From Prorocentrum cordatum (lineage: Eukaryota; Sar; Dinophyceae; Prorocentrales; Prorocentraceae), in the NCBI GenBank assembly GCA_963575745.1, contig CAUYUJ010015511.1, forward strand, positions 264,470-328,469: DNA of 64,000 nucleotides, written 5' to 3'. Positions 1 to 11,834 of this stretch are shown here, in pieces; the stretch's first letter is position 1; the number at the start of each line of letters is the position of its first letter. A program made the position numbers and the translations under genes. Under the pieces are notes generated by a model that was given only the letters and a program-made list of their open reading frames with translations, searched no databases and had not been told where the DNA came from.

Positions 1-599
1 AACTTCATCTCAATCCGTAACATACAGAAGAACGCATACACTAAAACGCAAAGCCCACTACAAGGCCTTAAGTTCTCCTCCGGGGACGCTCTGCACAACG
101 TCAGTTAGAGGTCCCATCAGGAAGGGCCCTTCAATGCCTACACGCCTCAGTTGGGGGCCGAGAGCGCCACGACCCCCTGGGGCGCCCCCGGCGCGACCAG
201 GGGCCCAGCTGAGGTCCCAACACCAAGGCGCCCCGCCCCGAGACCGTCGCCCCATAGACGGCGCCCGCAGATCTGCTCCACAGCGGGCGGGGGCTGTATG
301 GAGGTCCAGGCAAAGGGGATTAAACCTCTCATCCAGGAAAAAGGGTAGGCCTCATATTCAGCAACAGCCCGAGGGAGCAAGTCGTTAGACTCATCGAAAG
401 CACGACACGAGACCCTTGATTCGTTGAACAAGTCCAGCAGCGGCGGAGCGGAATGTCCTGCTCGGCACCGCATCGGCCACGCAGATCGCCCGCTCGGAGA
501 CCTGCTTCGTGGCCGCGCACCTTCGGCCAACAACCTCCGGCCGCCGCCGTCGCCAGGAGCCCCGACAACTGTTTGCCCATGCGCGCGCAGCAGGTCCAC

Positions 600-1484
600 G
601 ACTATCTCGCGCAGCGAGCACATGTCCGCGCCTCCCTCCAATCCCCCACCACAGAACAAGGTAGAGGCGCCCTGCCACTTCTTCAGCGCGTGCGCTCGCT
701 GCAACTCATCCAGAAGACGGGCGGCCTGGTCCAGGGCCCCGAAATCCTCGCTGTCAACTTGCCACGCGCGAACTTCAGAGGAACCGTCATACGGCCCAGT
801 CCAATCAGTAGGAGTGTTAGGCGACCATCCAGCTCCAAGCAAATATACGATCGCCGCAACCATCGGGCCTCTGACATGTCGCACGCGCTGCCCGAGAGGA
901 AGGAGGAGCATGTGTGCCGCAACTTTCGGCACAGCCAACTCGATTGATCTCTTCAACCTGGCCTCAGAGAGCCAGACTGCCAACCGTTGTGAAATACATT
1001 GCCTCGGTAGCGGATGACCAGGGTCACGTCCAGACAATCTGATCGATACGAGTGTTGTCAGGCATCTGCAGCGCTTCGACGAGCCATCTGCTGCCCCTAG
1101 TCGGTGGCGAATGGCCAGCACCGTCGGCCCGAGTTGCCCATGCACGTGGTGTCCGTAGATGGCCGCCGCCTGCGGCTCTGCTCGCTGGAGCTTGACAGAG
1201 GCCTGCCATCGGCGAGAGGCCTGTACAAAACGGCGCAAACGAGCGTGATACTGCCCCGAACTCAGCTGCCTCTGCCGAGCGGTGGCGCGCCCTTGGCGCC
1301 TCCCACAGCTGAGGCCAACGCCCAGGCACGCCGTCTGGATAGCCGCTCGCAAGTGAACGCCTCTGCGGCGCAGCGCTCGCACTACCGCTACAGCATCGGC
1401 ATGGCGCGAACAAAATGATGACGCTCTTGTCCGCCAGGCTGATGTGCAAGCGCTTGAACTCCATAGCCGCCCTGATGCCTCCAC
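600..1484 (-). pseudogene. Post-RT region of a degenerate LINE
   Basis: Within a 445-codon minus-strand frame, readable pieces include AIYGHHVHGQLGP, a downstream YLLGAGWSPNTPTDW and FCGGGLEGGADMCSL. In my experience this order (xYGxxVxG, a Leu/Trp-rich block, then CGGGLEGGAD) is the conserved region behind the reverse transcriptase in dinoflagellate LINEs; it may contain a diverged RNase H-like or accessory domain. An adjoining frame (1827-1024) contains KRLHISLADKSVII, which fits just upstream, so at least one frameshift separates them. The frame below about 600 is GC-rich and unconvincing. Confidence 0.4.
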
Positions 1485-3260
1485 GGATCCCGGTGGAGCT
1501 CACATGCTGTCTCGACCATGGCACTCGCTGCGGCACATGATCAAACCGCGTGCGTTCTCCGAGAGAACTGACAGAACTGATGAGCCGCCGACGCACAGTC
1601 GCCTCGATGCACTTGGCGAACCTCGCGCCGTTCCGCAGGCCCTGCCAACATCGCCGCGCACGTTGGACCCCAAAGGGTTCTGAGCAACAGCTGAGTTGTT
1701 CCAACATGCGTGGCACTAAGCAAACCGAAGGTTCCAGACATAAAATCATAAGTGGGAATCCTTTTCCAAAGCACGTTGGGCGAGAGGCTCGAATCCAACA
1801 GAATCGTAGAAAGAGACGATATCCCATGACGGGTGGCCACTCGGGATTTGCAACCTCGCGTGGACATCATCTTCCAACGCCCGTGTACACGCCCCTTTTC
1901 AGGGCGCTGTCCCCAGCGATGGCTGCGCCCCAGTGGCCCACCTCATCCTGCACGATGGGCCACTCCTTCATCTCCACCTCCCGGGCAATGGACCAAGCTC
2001 TGGCCAGCATTGCGATCAGGCCGATGACCGGATTTGTTGCCCAGTAGTCTGCCCGAAATACGAAGGCTTTGCCATGGCCACGGCAACGCTTGTTCGATAG
2101 GCAAGGACAAATCACAGAGAGCCTGTATCCCTTTCATCTGGCAAGCGTTGAAAGCCGACTGGCGAGAGCTGGTCAACGCAAAGACCTGCCCGCGGCTTCA
2201 TCCGAGATACAGCCGATCTCACGCCAGTCAGTGTGAGAGGGGTCGCTGCTCGATCCCCGCTCGTTCCTTCACAGCAACGCACGTGCGAATGAAGGCTTGC
2301 GCATGGAGTGATTTGCTTCGAACTTGCGAACCACGACATCCTTGGGATGTACCAGAACTCCATCTCCCGTTAGGACATGCGGCTCATCGCACGCAGGATC
2401 GGGGTCTTTAATCATACAATGTAACTCTCCGTGGGAATCAAATGACGATGACCACTGTTAAAATTCGCGAAGCGACGCAGCCGCCGCCTTGTTGCGCGCC
2501 CTCATGGATGCACGGAACGCCTGTTCTTCTAGACTTGGCAGAGCTAGATGTCCAAGTCAATCAGACTGCGAAGCAAGCCCAAGCAATGCTCCCAGTGCCC
2601 TGCGCCCGCGGGACAGGATGCTCCAGCGCCGCCCAGTGGTTGGTCAGCCAGACGAGCCCCTGCAGCGGCCAACTGGCCCAGTTGGGCCGCGCCGTTCTGA
2701 CGTCGCCGATGCCTGGCTGCCCTCTGCACCGCGCTGTGGGCCCTCGCCCGCCATGCCGATGCCGCCCTTCAACGGCTGCAGGCGGATGTGCTCTGCCTGC
2801 TGGGCCGCCGCGAGCCCGAGAGCGCAGCCTGCGCTCCGAGACCTGGCGCGGGTGCCGAGCTCATGGCGAGGCAAGACGGCCTGCTCTGCGGTCTCCACCC
2901 ACCGCGAGAAGGCATTGCTAACTGGAAGAATGCGGGGACCTCCGACGCCGAAGGCCACCGACTGCTGAACGGGAGACCAGACGTCGCGAATAGATCGTGA
3001 ACGCCAAGAATCGAGGGGCTCGACGCGCGAAAAGGGGCTCGAGGAAGCCGGGAGAGGAGCAGGAGACGCGCCGGCACCAGCAGGGGCGAGGCCCCCGGCC
3101 CGCCCCCTCCCGGGGGTCGACGTTCCCAGGACACTCAGCTTGGATGGGCAATCTTGCGACCTCAACCTCGCCCGACCGAACCCACCCCAGGGGGACTCGA
3201 ATTCTCGCGACTGGCCGCCCCTACTGGAACGAAACTAGACTCGTCGGCCCAAGGGTCTTC

Positions 3261-3776
3261 TTACCCGGGACAGAACTCCAAAAATTCAAGTACGGGGCCC
3301 CGAGGGCCCGTGTCCTCGTCGCGAACGACCTTGGACGAAACCGCGGGACATGGGTCGATAGCTACAGGCCCCTGAGCGGCGCGAGGCTCACCATGCAAAA
3401 CTTCGCCGTGCAAGTCGCCGCAGTCAATGCAAATGCGCCCACGTTTTGCGTCAGCTGCCGCCCGGTACTTAGCGCTGGAAATAGATCCTGCCACTGCCAC
3501 TGCTGATGGACGGACAGCCTGAGGCAAACGCGCCGCAAACACGAAAGTGCGAGAGATGAGCTGCTCTCCAGCTCCGCGCAACTTCGCTTCCAGGCCAAAG
3601 CGCGGGGCCCATGGTGCGTCAACAACAGCGCTGACGCCCAAGATGCATGGGGCGCAACACTCCGAAGCTATGGCGACATCGATGTGCGAAATAGATTTCC
3701 CTCCTATGCTGGCGCGCTCGACATCGGCCCTGCGCCTGCGATCACTCAGCCGACTCGCCCGCAGAAGTCGCTCCAA
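3261..3776 (-). pseudogene. C-terminal endonuclease (EEP) fragment of a LINE
   Basis: The frame includes SHIDVAIASE, which resembles the Ser/His-Ile-Asp motif near the end of endonuclease/exonuclease/phosphatase nucleases of LINEs. About 25 residues later comes a W-x-PRFGLEAKL stretch that fits the final beta strands. The N-terminal catalytic Asn, Glu and Asp-x-Asn motifs are not in this frame and were not found intact upstream. Downstream, 3165-2644 contains a short stretch (VSNAFSRWVETAEQ) of the type that follows the endonuclease in these elements. The copy is broken and not expected to be functional. Confidence 0.4.
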
Positions 3777-4397
3777 ACAACAACAGTCGCATCAATGATA
3801 GTCGCCAACAACGAGCCGCGGCAATTGGACTGACTGGAGACACGCACTTAGCTTCGAAAATCTTGGAACATTTTCACACACTGCACAGATGGGCGAGCGT
3901 AAAACTATACTATAGGCAACGAGAAACCACTCATGTGAACCAGCGACGGCATGAAACCGTCGCGGGCGCCTGAGCCTTCCGCGCAGTAACTACCGGCAAT
4001 TGATGGGCGCTCCTGTGCCCCTGGACGAGGGGGGCCCCCCTTCCCTCGCTGGCGCGCCCCATCCGTCGCCGCCGAGGTCGATCTCCCCACGCCTCTCGCA
4101 GCATTGTCCAAACGCTTTACCTTGGGCGCCCTCGCCCGTTTAGCGCACTTCGCGCGAGTGCGCTTGCAGACGTGACTCGCAAGGGCGCCGCGGACAACGC
4201 ACTTGCTGAGGGCGCCCTCCGTTTTCAAATAGTTCCCAGACTTCGGGCCCAGGCAAGTGATGTCGCTGTAAAACATGGCGCTGCTCGCCTCGTCATCCGA
4301 ACTGGTGGAAATCGAAGCTCCAGCACCTGGTGGATCTCGCGGCTGGGTGGCGGCCGCCTCCACTGAACGGACCGCCGCCGCGAGACCTCGCGCATCC

Positions 4398-5405
4398 TCA
4401 CCAGCGGCCCCAGCCGCCTTCTTCGCGGCGTTTCCCCCCAGGGGACTGCGCCGCGAGGGCGCGCGCCATCTCCGCCTTGCTCTCTGCCTTGGGCGGCGAG
4501 CTAGGCGCCCCGGCGGCCGTCGGCAGCGCCGCCCCCGCGCCCTGCGTCGCCGCCTCCGCGCGAGCCCCACTCGCGCGGGCGCCCCCCGCACATGCCGCCT
4601 CGGCCGCCGCCGCCGCCGCTGCCGCGCCAGCCCCAGCAGCGCTCGTGACCGCGACTTCGGGCGCAACCTCCTCGGTTTCCGCCTTCCTCTTCTTCACGTG
4701 TCTCTCCTGGGCCCTCTCGCGCAGCGCCGGGGCCTCGGCGCGACACTTCCCGACCTGCTCCGCCTTGGACACGAGGCTCTCCTTGACCTGCTGCACCTCG
4801 CGCTCCACGGCCATCCACTCATCGCGCGCACCCTCGGTGACCTCCTCCATGGAGTCGATATGCTTGAAAAACTCCTCGTCCCACGTGACGCTCATCATGG
4901 GAGGCTGGGTCGACGTCGTTGGACCGCACTCAGAGAGTGTTCCGGCGCCCACCCCCCCTGTGGCCAGACCAACTTCACGTGCGAGGGCCACCGCCGTCGT
5001 ACGCTTGTTGATCTCAACAAAAGCCAGCGCACGCGCCGTCTCCTCCCCCTTAGCCTGTGCCTTCAACTTCTTCAAACGCTTGGCGGCTTGAGAGGCTGCC
5101 TGAGAATGCTTCACCGACGCATCCTTCCACGCACCCTCAGCTCGTCGAGCTGCCTCGGCCGCCGACACAAAAGAGACTGCTGGCGTAGCTGCCGCCCTCT
5201 CTGCCGCCGCTCTTTGCTCTTCCAGGACCTGCTTGCTCACTGGGTCCGAGAGGCGCCTCATGGCCGTGACGAGCGCTTGGATGGTGTCCGTGACGTCCTT
5301 CTTGGGGCCGCCTCCACATTCTGCAAAACTGGCTGTTGCTGGCAACCTCCGCTGCTCTCGGGCTTTGGCACATACAACTTGACCGGTTTGTTTCACTGGC
5401 GACAC
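4398..5405 (-). CDS. ORF1-like Ala-rich coiled-coil protein of a LINE (335 aa)
   Basis: An open frame of 335 codons. Residues about 40-140 are rich in Ala, Glu, Lys and Gln with heptad-like spacing, which suggests a coiled coil. A middle block contains WDEEFFKHIDSMEEV and then more charged helix, including a KKRKAE basic patch that could be a nuclear signal. The C-terminus is an Ala/Gly/Pro-rich tail. No RRM or zinc knuckle is visible. It lies upstream, on the same strand, of the endonuclease and post-RT remnants, so an ORF1 (nucleic-acid chaperone/assembly) role is the most natural reading. An unrelated Ala-rich protein is possible. The first Met is used for lack of a better start. Confidence 0.4.
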   Translation of the reverse strand: MSPVKQTGQVVCAKAREQRRLPATASFAECGGGPKKDVTDTIQALVTAMRRLSDPVSKQVLEEQRAAAERAAATPAVSFVSAAEAARRAEGAWKDASVKHSQAASQAAKRLKKLKAQAKGEETARALAFVEINKRTTAVALAREVGLATGGVGAGTLSECGPTTSTQPPMMSVTWDEEFFKHIDSMEEVTEGARDEWMAVEREVQQVKESLVSKAEQVGKCRAEAPALRERAQERHVKKRKAETEEVAPEVAVTSAAGAGAAAAAAAAEAACAGGARASGARAEAATQGAGAALPTAAGAPSSPPKAESKAEMARALAAQSPGGKRREEGGWGRW

Positions 5406-5869
5406 CGACCTGCGTTCTGCTGCAATTTACTGTTGAACTCCCGTGTGCCGCATGACGCGCATTAGCTCCAGGGTCTGGACATACTGCCTCTGCCGCCGAA
5501 CTCACGAGCGCCGCCTCGCTTTCGACAGCCCAACTATCCGCCCCAAGGACGAGCGGCGAGTGGACTGCCCCCCACGCGCCACGTGGAGGCGCGAGGTTGG
5601 GCAGGCGAGCTGCCAAAATGGTGTTCGAGCCCCAGTTGATTGAGTCGGAGGGAGGGAGTCGGGAAGAGGAAAAGGAGGGAGGAGGAGCAGCAGGAGGAAG
5701 TGGATGGGGGAGCAGGACGACGATCCTCGATCATCGATTTTCCCTCCCCCCAGCACGCACTCCCAGGCAAGCGCGGGTCCTTGTCGGTCTTCGGCGACGG
5801 GGGTTTCGTCTTGACCGCGCGGGCCTGTCCTCCTCCCACGGCCTCGGCAGGTCCACTGGAATATTTCTC
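5406..5869. other. Intergenic, no gene recognised
   Basis: GC-rich sequence between the LINE ORF1 start and the pyrimidine tract. Short ORFs on both strands have no recognisable domain. A purine-rich AGG/GGA stretch lies at about 5648-5712. Confidence 0.5.
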
Positions 5870-6212
5870 CACACTTCGTTGTCTATCCCTCCCTCGCTTT
5901 CCCTCTCCCCCTCTCTCTCTCGCGCGCGTTCCCTCTCTATCTCTTTCTACCTCCCCCTCTCTCTATATTTCTCTTTCTACCTCGCTCTCTCTCTCTCTCT
6001 CTCTGTCTCTTGGTTGCTTGTTGTTATTTGTTGTTGCTGTTGTTGGTTCTCTCCCTCTCTCTCTCCCTCTCTCTCGCTCTCTAGCATCCACGTGTTCTTC
6101 CTGGTCCTAGTCTCTCCTCCTCTTCCTCCTGCTCCTCCTCCTCCTCCTCTTCCTGCTCCTCTTCCTCCTCCTCCTCCTCCTCCTCCTCCTCCTCCTCCTC
6201 CCCCTCCTCTCA
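5870..6212. repeat. (TC)n / (TCC)n microsatellite
   Basis: A CT-dinucleotide tract (about 5880-6082, interrupted by TTG repeats near 6012-6045) followed by a TCC trinucleotide tract (about 6114-6208). Open frames here are repeat artefacts. Confidence 0.9.
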
Positions 6213-6534
6213 TCGCTTCCCGAACGTAGTGCTTGCACTGAGTCGCTATAGGGTTCCCCTTCTGCCTCCATCTGATCGGCTGGGGGGGTCACAGTCGCCA
6301 ACCGTGGCCGCCCGTGGGCGCCTCGTAAGCGACCTATGCGTTGGCCAAAACTTCCCGGACTTTGCCCAATCGCCGTCCAAGGCGACCCGTGATGGGAGCC
6401 TCGTGGGCGCCGCGTAAACGCCCGTGGGCACATCGTGACCGCCTCGTGCGTTCGCCGTTTTTCGCCTGGTCGCCGACCTGGTGGCCGGCAGGAATTCTGC
6501 ATTTCTGCGGCCGCGCACTTCCTCGTCGTCCTCA

Positions 6535-6968
6535 TCAGCACAATCGTTATCGTCATCATCAGTGTCATCATTGCCATCGTCATCGTAATCATCACCATCA
6601 TCCTGATCATCCTCATCCTCATCCTCATCCCCCTCCTCATCATCATCTTCATCACCATCGTTATCACCCCGACTCTCACCAGCTTCATCACCATCACCAT
6701 CATCGTCATCATCATCATTATCATCATCATCCGAATCATCATCGTGCTCCTACTCGTCCTCACCAATTTCATCATCAGCAGCATCAAATCATCATCAGCA
6801 TCATCAGCATCATCATCATCATCAGCTTCAGCATCACCATCGTCATCAACACCACCGATGTCATCATAGCCAACGTCGATGTCGTCGCCCTGGTTATTGT
6901 TCTGTTTGCGCCCTTTCTATTCATCTTCAAAGATCACCGCGTCATTATCATCATCATCACCATCATCG

Positions 6969-7030
<62 letters not shown>

Positions 7031-7460
7031 GCCAGCGTCGTCGTTGCCACAGGCATTACCATCACTATAAACTTCACCACCATCTTCATAGTCGTCGCCG
7101 ACATCGTTCCCACAGTCGCCATGAACATCTTCCTCCTCCTCCTCCTTATCCTCCTGGTCCGCCTCATCATGAAACAGCATCATCAGTATCAGCATCAGCA
7201 TCGTCATCCTTATCCGTATCATCATCGTCATCATCATCATCACAATCATCACAATCATCAGCATCATCATTACCATTACTGTCATCATCATCATCGTTGT
7301 CAGCCATTCCCCATCCTCACCATGATCATCAGCGACACCATCATCATCAGCAGCATCATCATAATCATCAGCATCAGCATCGGCCTCGTCATCATCGTCA
7401 TAATTCTCATCAGCATCATCATCATCATAATCGTCATCATCATCGTCAACGTAGCTATCG
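6535..7460. repeat. (ATC/CAT)n trinucleotide microsatellite, about 0.9 kb
   Basis: A long imperfect CAT/ATC/CAG triplet array, nearly pure between about 6940 and 7030. All frames stay open, giving poly-Ser, poly-Ile or poly-His on the plus strand and poly-Met or poly-Asp on the minus strand. These are not considered genes. Confidence 0.9.
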
Positions 7461-7927
7461 GCACCGAGTCGAGGGTTGCCAGCAAGTTGCGGGTGGGTGG
7501 GTGGGATGCTTGCGCGAGCATTGGAGGTAGTCACTCGCAGATGCGGTCAACGTTAACTACAACGCACAGGTTCCACCACACACGCAGCCTGCACATCGAG
7601 AGTGCACAAACTCACTGTTTGGGGTTCACGCTGGCAAACGTCTGTGCTTTCGAACGCGTATCGCCACCGCTGCGCTCCTTGCATCATCGCGAACAGTTCC
7701 TGGCACCACTGGGAGAAGCGTAGAAGACTCCAAATAGGGTTTCTGGGGACAGCACCGGCGACCTGCATGGCGCATGGGTTGCGGTGTCGGGGTTCCATCG
7801 TCCTCCTCCCTCTCCTCCTTCTCCTCGTCCTCCTCCTCCTTCGTCTCCTCATTTCCCTCATCCGCATCCTCCTCCTCGTCCTCCTCAACGTCCCCGTACG
7901 CCTGGGCGACACAGCGAATGGGGTCTC
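7461..7927. other. Flank of the LTR element, no gene recognised
   Basis: Mixed sequence with a TCC-rich tract at about 7796-7895. It ends at the outer edge of the downstream terminal repeat of the LTR retrotransposon. No coding feature is supported. Confidence 0.5.
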
Positions 7928-8213
7928 AGTCGAAAACAAGCTGGTAAGCTTAGGTATGTAGTCCGCCTTAGGCGCTCCCATATCCCAGGCTTTGGCTCAT
8001 ATCGCATGAGCAAGAGAGCGAGACGAAGCATGGGATCTGGAGTATAGAGTAGGATGGGCATCGTCAATGGAAAAGATGTTTTCCGATCTCAGATGCAAGT
8101 AGTGCGCCTCGGTGAGGCACAGTCACATATATTAGGCCGGGCCCGGCTTGAGCCAGGCACGGCAGCGGTACATGCTCGATTTATATCTCGCCTTTAACCT
8201 TCTCCGTTTAAAG
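7928..8213 (-). repeat. Downstream (3') terminal repeat of the LTR retrotransposon
   Basis: About 286 bp nearly identical to 24022-24320. Differences include a short change near 7958-7977 and a roughly 15-bp indel in a G-rich stretch. It encodes the same N-terminal MTMPILLYTPDP peptide as the upstream repeat. The ends do not show the usual TG...CA. No purine tract is seen on the minus strand just before it, so the true outer edge near 8213 is uncertain. Confidence 0.8.
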
Positions 8214-8316
8214 TCGGAGGGGGAGGAGACGAGCAGGTACCGCACTTCTATTATGCGGAAAAACAGTGCTAAGCAGCAGCGGCTGCCTACAAGGAAAGGG
8301 CGCGCGCGTAGCCTCG

Positions 8317-11300
8317 CTACCGGCGAGTTTCCTCGCTGCTAAAGCGCACCTGCCCGCGGGTTTCCCCGCTGGCTCGGGAGGCAGGGCCGTCCTGAGACGA
8401 CCTGCCCGCCCTATACGGTGTATGTTTCTTCAGCTCGTGCTTGAAGGATTGCTGGCCGGCCATTACTTGTAGGAGCAACGCGCGGTCAATGCTACCTTTG
8501 GTATGACCATCGGCAGTCATATCCCGCGTGTCACACCATTGGACGCTTTCCACGATTCCACGTTCCATCATCTGGCGAATCCAGCTGATGTGCCCAAGCA
8601 GAGTGCACTCTGTGGGCTTCTTCAGATCCTTGCTAGACAAAGATTTGAAGACAGACTCGGCATCAATAGTCAGAGTGACTTTGATACATAGACCGCCCAT
8701 TTCCAATATGTTCTTCAACTGTGTGGGGGTCAATGGTCCCGAGTGTAGCTCGTGGAGCGTTACAATGGTCGGGTAGCAGTCTTCCAAGTTGTGGGCTGCT
8801 GCCAGTGTTTCCGCAGAGTAGCTCGAACGCACCTGCAGTCGATGAGACTTGCAGTATGCGTCCACCAGGTGCACGACGGGTTTCCCCGCTTGCGTGTGGC
8901 CACGCCTCAGCAGGTTAGCCCCGCGGATACCATAGCCTTTGACTTCGTCGTCTTCATCTCCGTTGAGACGACGATAGCCAGAATCGCTATGCAGGTCGAC
9001 TTCTCCTGTTGGAGTCATAGCATGATACACGATCTTCTTCGGACCTGCCTGCAATTTTCTGGTAACCGCGTTTAGTCGTCGTACCTGGATGTTTGTCGGT
9101 TCTTGGATACGTTGTAGTGAGACAACATAGACCATTAGCCATACCTGCGTGATCAACGCATAGGCTAGAGCGCCACGAAGACTAACGAACATATCAGAAA
9201 TTGTCTTCGTCGCCTTGCTTTCAGGATCAGCTCCTGTGAGTTCTGGATGTGTGATAGGACGAAGCTGTTTGATGTATTCGTCCTGGTCGAGAGTGACGCT
9301 CCCATCATCGGTCTTGTTGTACCGAACAGCACAGTTCGTGTATGTGTGCTTGTTCAGTTTGCACTTCCCAAACGTATCTTCAACACACTTGACATACTTG
9401 TCGATAGCCTCTTCCTTCCCAGTCATATTGATGTCATCAACGTGCTTGGCTGTCAAGAGATTTGGGCTCATCTCGAATTCTTCGTCGTATGAAGTAGGCT
9501 GTAGCCCAAAGCTCCTAGTGATGGACCTGAGCTTCAGCGAGAATGCCCTGGGAACATCCTTCGTGCCTGTCCCCGGTTTCAGACACCGGAGACAATGCTT
9601 TGATTCGTCATATGACTCAAAGCCTGGCAGTGTGCGAAGGACAGCTGCTGACCCAGGTGGTAGTGTGAAACACACCACACGTTCTTTCTCGCCCGTTGCC
9701 GCGGCGAGCTCGCCATAGGTCAGTCCCTTCAAGAAAGCCATGTTGATGTCCAGGGAAGCGATGATCCAAGCTTTGTTGCATGCAGCAGAACTTGCGAGCA
9801 GTCTCTGGCGTGACCTCCTTGCCGTGCCAGAGAAGGTTTCGACATCAAAGGCTTCGAGGTCCATGAAGCCACGGAGTACCAAGCGTAACCGGATCGTCCT
9901 TTCCATTTCGCCCTTTTCGTTCTTGACAAACTTCCATTTGTATACGTAGCGTGACGTCATGATGTTAGACGCCTTGCTTAAGTCAGTCATCTGGAAGCAT
10001 TTGTTGTCAAGCCAAGTCTTCAATTCTGTGTAGAGGGCTTTGGAAACTTTGACCGGATTTGCTTGGATGTCGGCCTTCGTGAGTAGATCGTCTTCCTTGA
10101 CGACCACGGCACGTTTGGAGGCAGCGCTAACGTATACTCGCATAGTTGTGACGCTGCTGTCATCCAACAGTCGGTGTTGCTGCTCGGACAGGACGACTTT
10201 GGACATGTCTGCAGTGAAGCAGAGCTCGATATACTTCCCGTGCTCATCGGAGTCCAGATCATATTTGCTATCCGGTTCCGTGGAGCATAAAGGAACGTAG
10301 TAAGAAGTGTCCATGTCGTATCCTGGCGGGTGACCCCGCTCCGGCAAGTGGCCTTGCACATCTTCACAGGTCGTAGAGACTAACACACACTGTGTGTCTG
10401 TCATGTATGTGGGAACTGTATGCATGACTTCCTCTGTGTCAGCTTCAAGGAGTGTTCTGTCATCCATCAGTTCAGCATACCACGACTTCAAGACAAAAGC
10501 ATCCAGATCTTCTTCTGTCTCCTCTATGATGGTCGGGAGCCGACCATCGTTGTCCGTAGGAGGCTCCTCAGGAGCAGCTGCTGGAGGTGATTCGCTTGGT
10601 GGTGGACCATCAGCGAGTTCCTCAAACTTAGTGAGATCTTGGTCAAACCCAGCAGACGGCTTCCTGGATTTAAGACACTGGATGATGCGTGAGTGTGTGG
10701 ATCCTGTGATGTCATAGATGTTCAAGGCAGTGCCATCAGCTTCATAGTAATGAAAACCAGGGGTCGCATCATTATCATAGTGCACTAGTGTACAGCTGTC
10801 TGCATAGGGTGCAGCAGGCAACTTCGTCAGGCTCTTGGCAAGTCGTACAGCAACAACGTTTTCAATACGAAAGTAGTTGCGTATGAGGTACTGAAGAGCC
10901 AAGTGCACCTTAGGCGAAAGTCGGCTCGCAGCAGTCATCTGCAGCCGACCCTGTTTCGCTGGTAGATATCCGAAAGTCATGGCGGGTTTCCCCGCTGGCA
11001 GACCGGCAATAAAGGCCAATACTGTCCGAAGGGCCGTATTGTCCGATCCTATCTCGCGGACCATAAGTGCTTCGATGTACAGTGTGTGTCGTGTGTCAGG
11101 ATACTGTACTCGTACTTCGCGATTGCCGACCTTCACGATGACCTGGCCTCGGTCAGGTTCGTTGCGGATGACCGGGTATGGACCACTCCATCCACCCCAG
11201 TCGTCTTTCGTGGTGGTCGGGCGATGATAGTCCACGAGATCTCCCTCTTTATAGTGAAATTCACCCGTAGCAGTAGTCTTTGTACGGAGAGCCCTGTTCG

Positions 11301-11834
11301 TCTTGGCAACCGCAGTGGCCTGCGTGATTGCCTCCAGACTAACCCTCCTGATTGTTTCCTCCCTTGAGTGATCTGATGATTCAGTGGGCTGATCATGATC
11401 CAAGACAGGGAAATCGGGAAGCATAGCTGGTTGTCTGCCATACAGCGCATTGTACGGAGACACTTCATTGTAGAAGGTAAATGCGTTGCTGGCAAACAAG
11501 GCTTCATGTAAGAGACGAGTGAAATTGAGAGGGATATTTAATCTATTCAATTCTTCTCCCATCACGTGTAAGAGGTGTCGCAGGATGCCGTTCCTAGCTT
11601 CGATAGTTGTAGCGTGTTGGCCACGCGCTCGAATACGAAGCTCTGTTCCCTTAGCCTTAAGGATGGCCTTTGCTGTATCATTATTCAGTGCTCCTTCCCC
11701 ATCGGAGTATAAGATTTTAGCAGGGCCATGTTGCATCCAAGTCGTATGATAGGCATCGAGAACAGTATGCATGGCTTTATCAGGAATCTCTGTGCCAGCT
11801 GCCCAGCGAATACAACGGTCGATGATGTGAAAAC
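8317..11834 (-). CDS. pol: Pol frame part 5: integrase core, reverse transcriptase and RNase H
   Basis: The first Met is at 11772 but the integrase frame is open upstream. The second and third catalytic residues are Asp in YSDGEGALN (codon 11703-11701) and Glu in TIEARNGIL (11601-11599), 33 residues apart. The Copia-type reverse transcriptase shows LDINMAFLKG (motif A, about 9752-9723) and AKHVDDINMTG (the catalytic Asp-Asp, 9438-9433; His replaces the usual Tyr). RNase H follows with VDLHSDSGYRR, SSYSAETLAA and WCDTRDMTADGHTKG (about 9000-8490). The C-terminal 30 residues are read through two hairpin units in another phase than elsewhere. This frame equals that of parts 1-3, so parts 4 and 5 look like one pol ORF with a compensated pair of frameshifts. 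Confidence 0.9.

Larger units (their letters stand above)
60..5405 (-). mobile_element. Degenerate LINE-type (non-LTR) retrotransposon
   Basis: Along the minus strand the order of recognisable pieces is ORF1-like coiled-coil protein (5405-4398), endonuclease tail (about 3700-3450) and post-reverse-transcriptase region (about 1300-600). This is the order of a LINE. Reading frames break repeatedly, and no reverse transcriptase active-site motif could be read between 3.2 and 1.6 kb, so this is an old copy. Family assignment rests on resemblance to the LINE proteins that are abundant in dinoflagellate genomes; that is inference. The element probably continues left of the window start. Confidence 0.45.

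Noticed and set aside
6341-7723. 460-codon plus-strand frame with poly-His/Ile
   Set aside because: Produced by the CAT triplet array, which is open in all frames.
7928-8213. 60-residue ORF (MTMPILLYTPDP...) as a separate small gene
   Set aside because: It is the LTR copy of the gag N-terminus and stops shortly after leaving the repeat.
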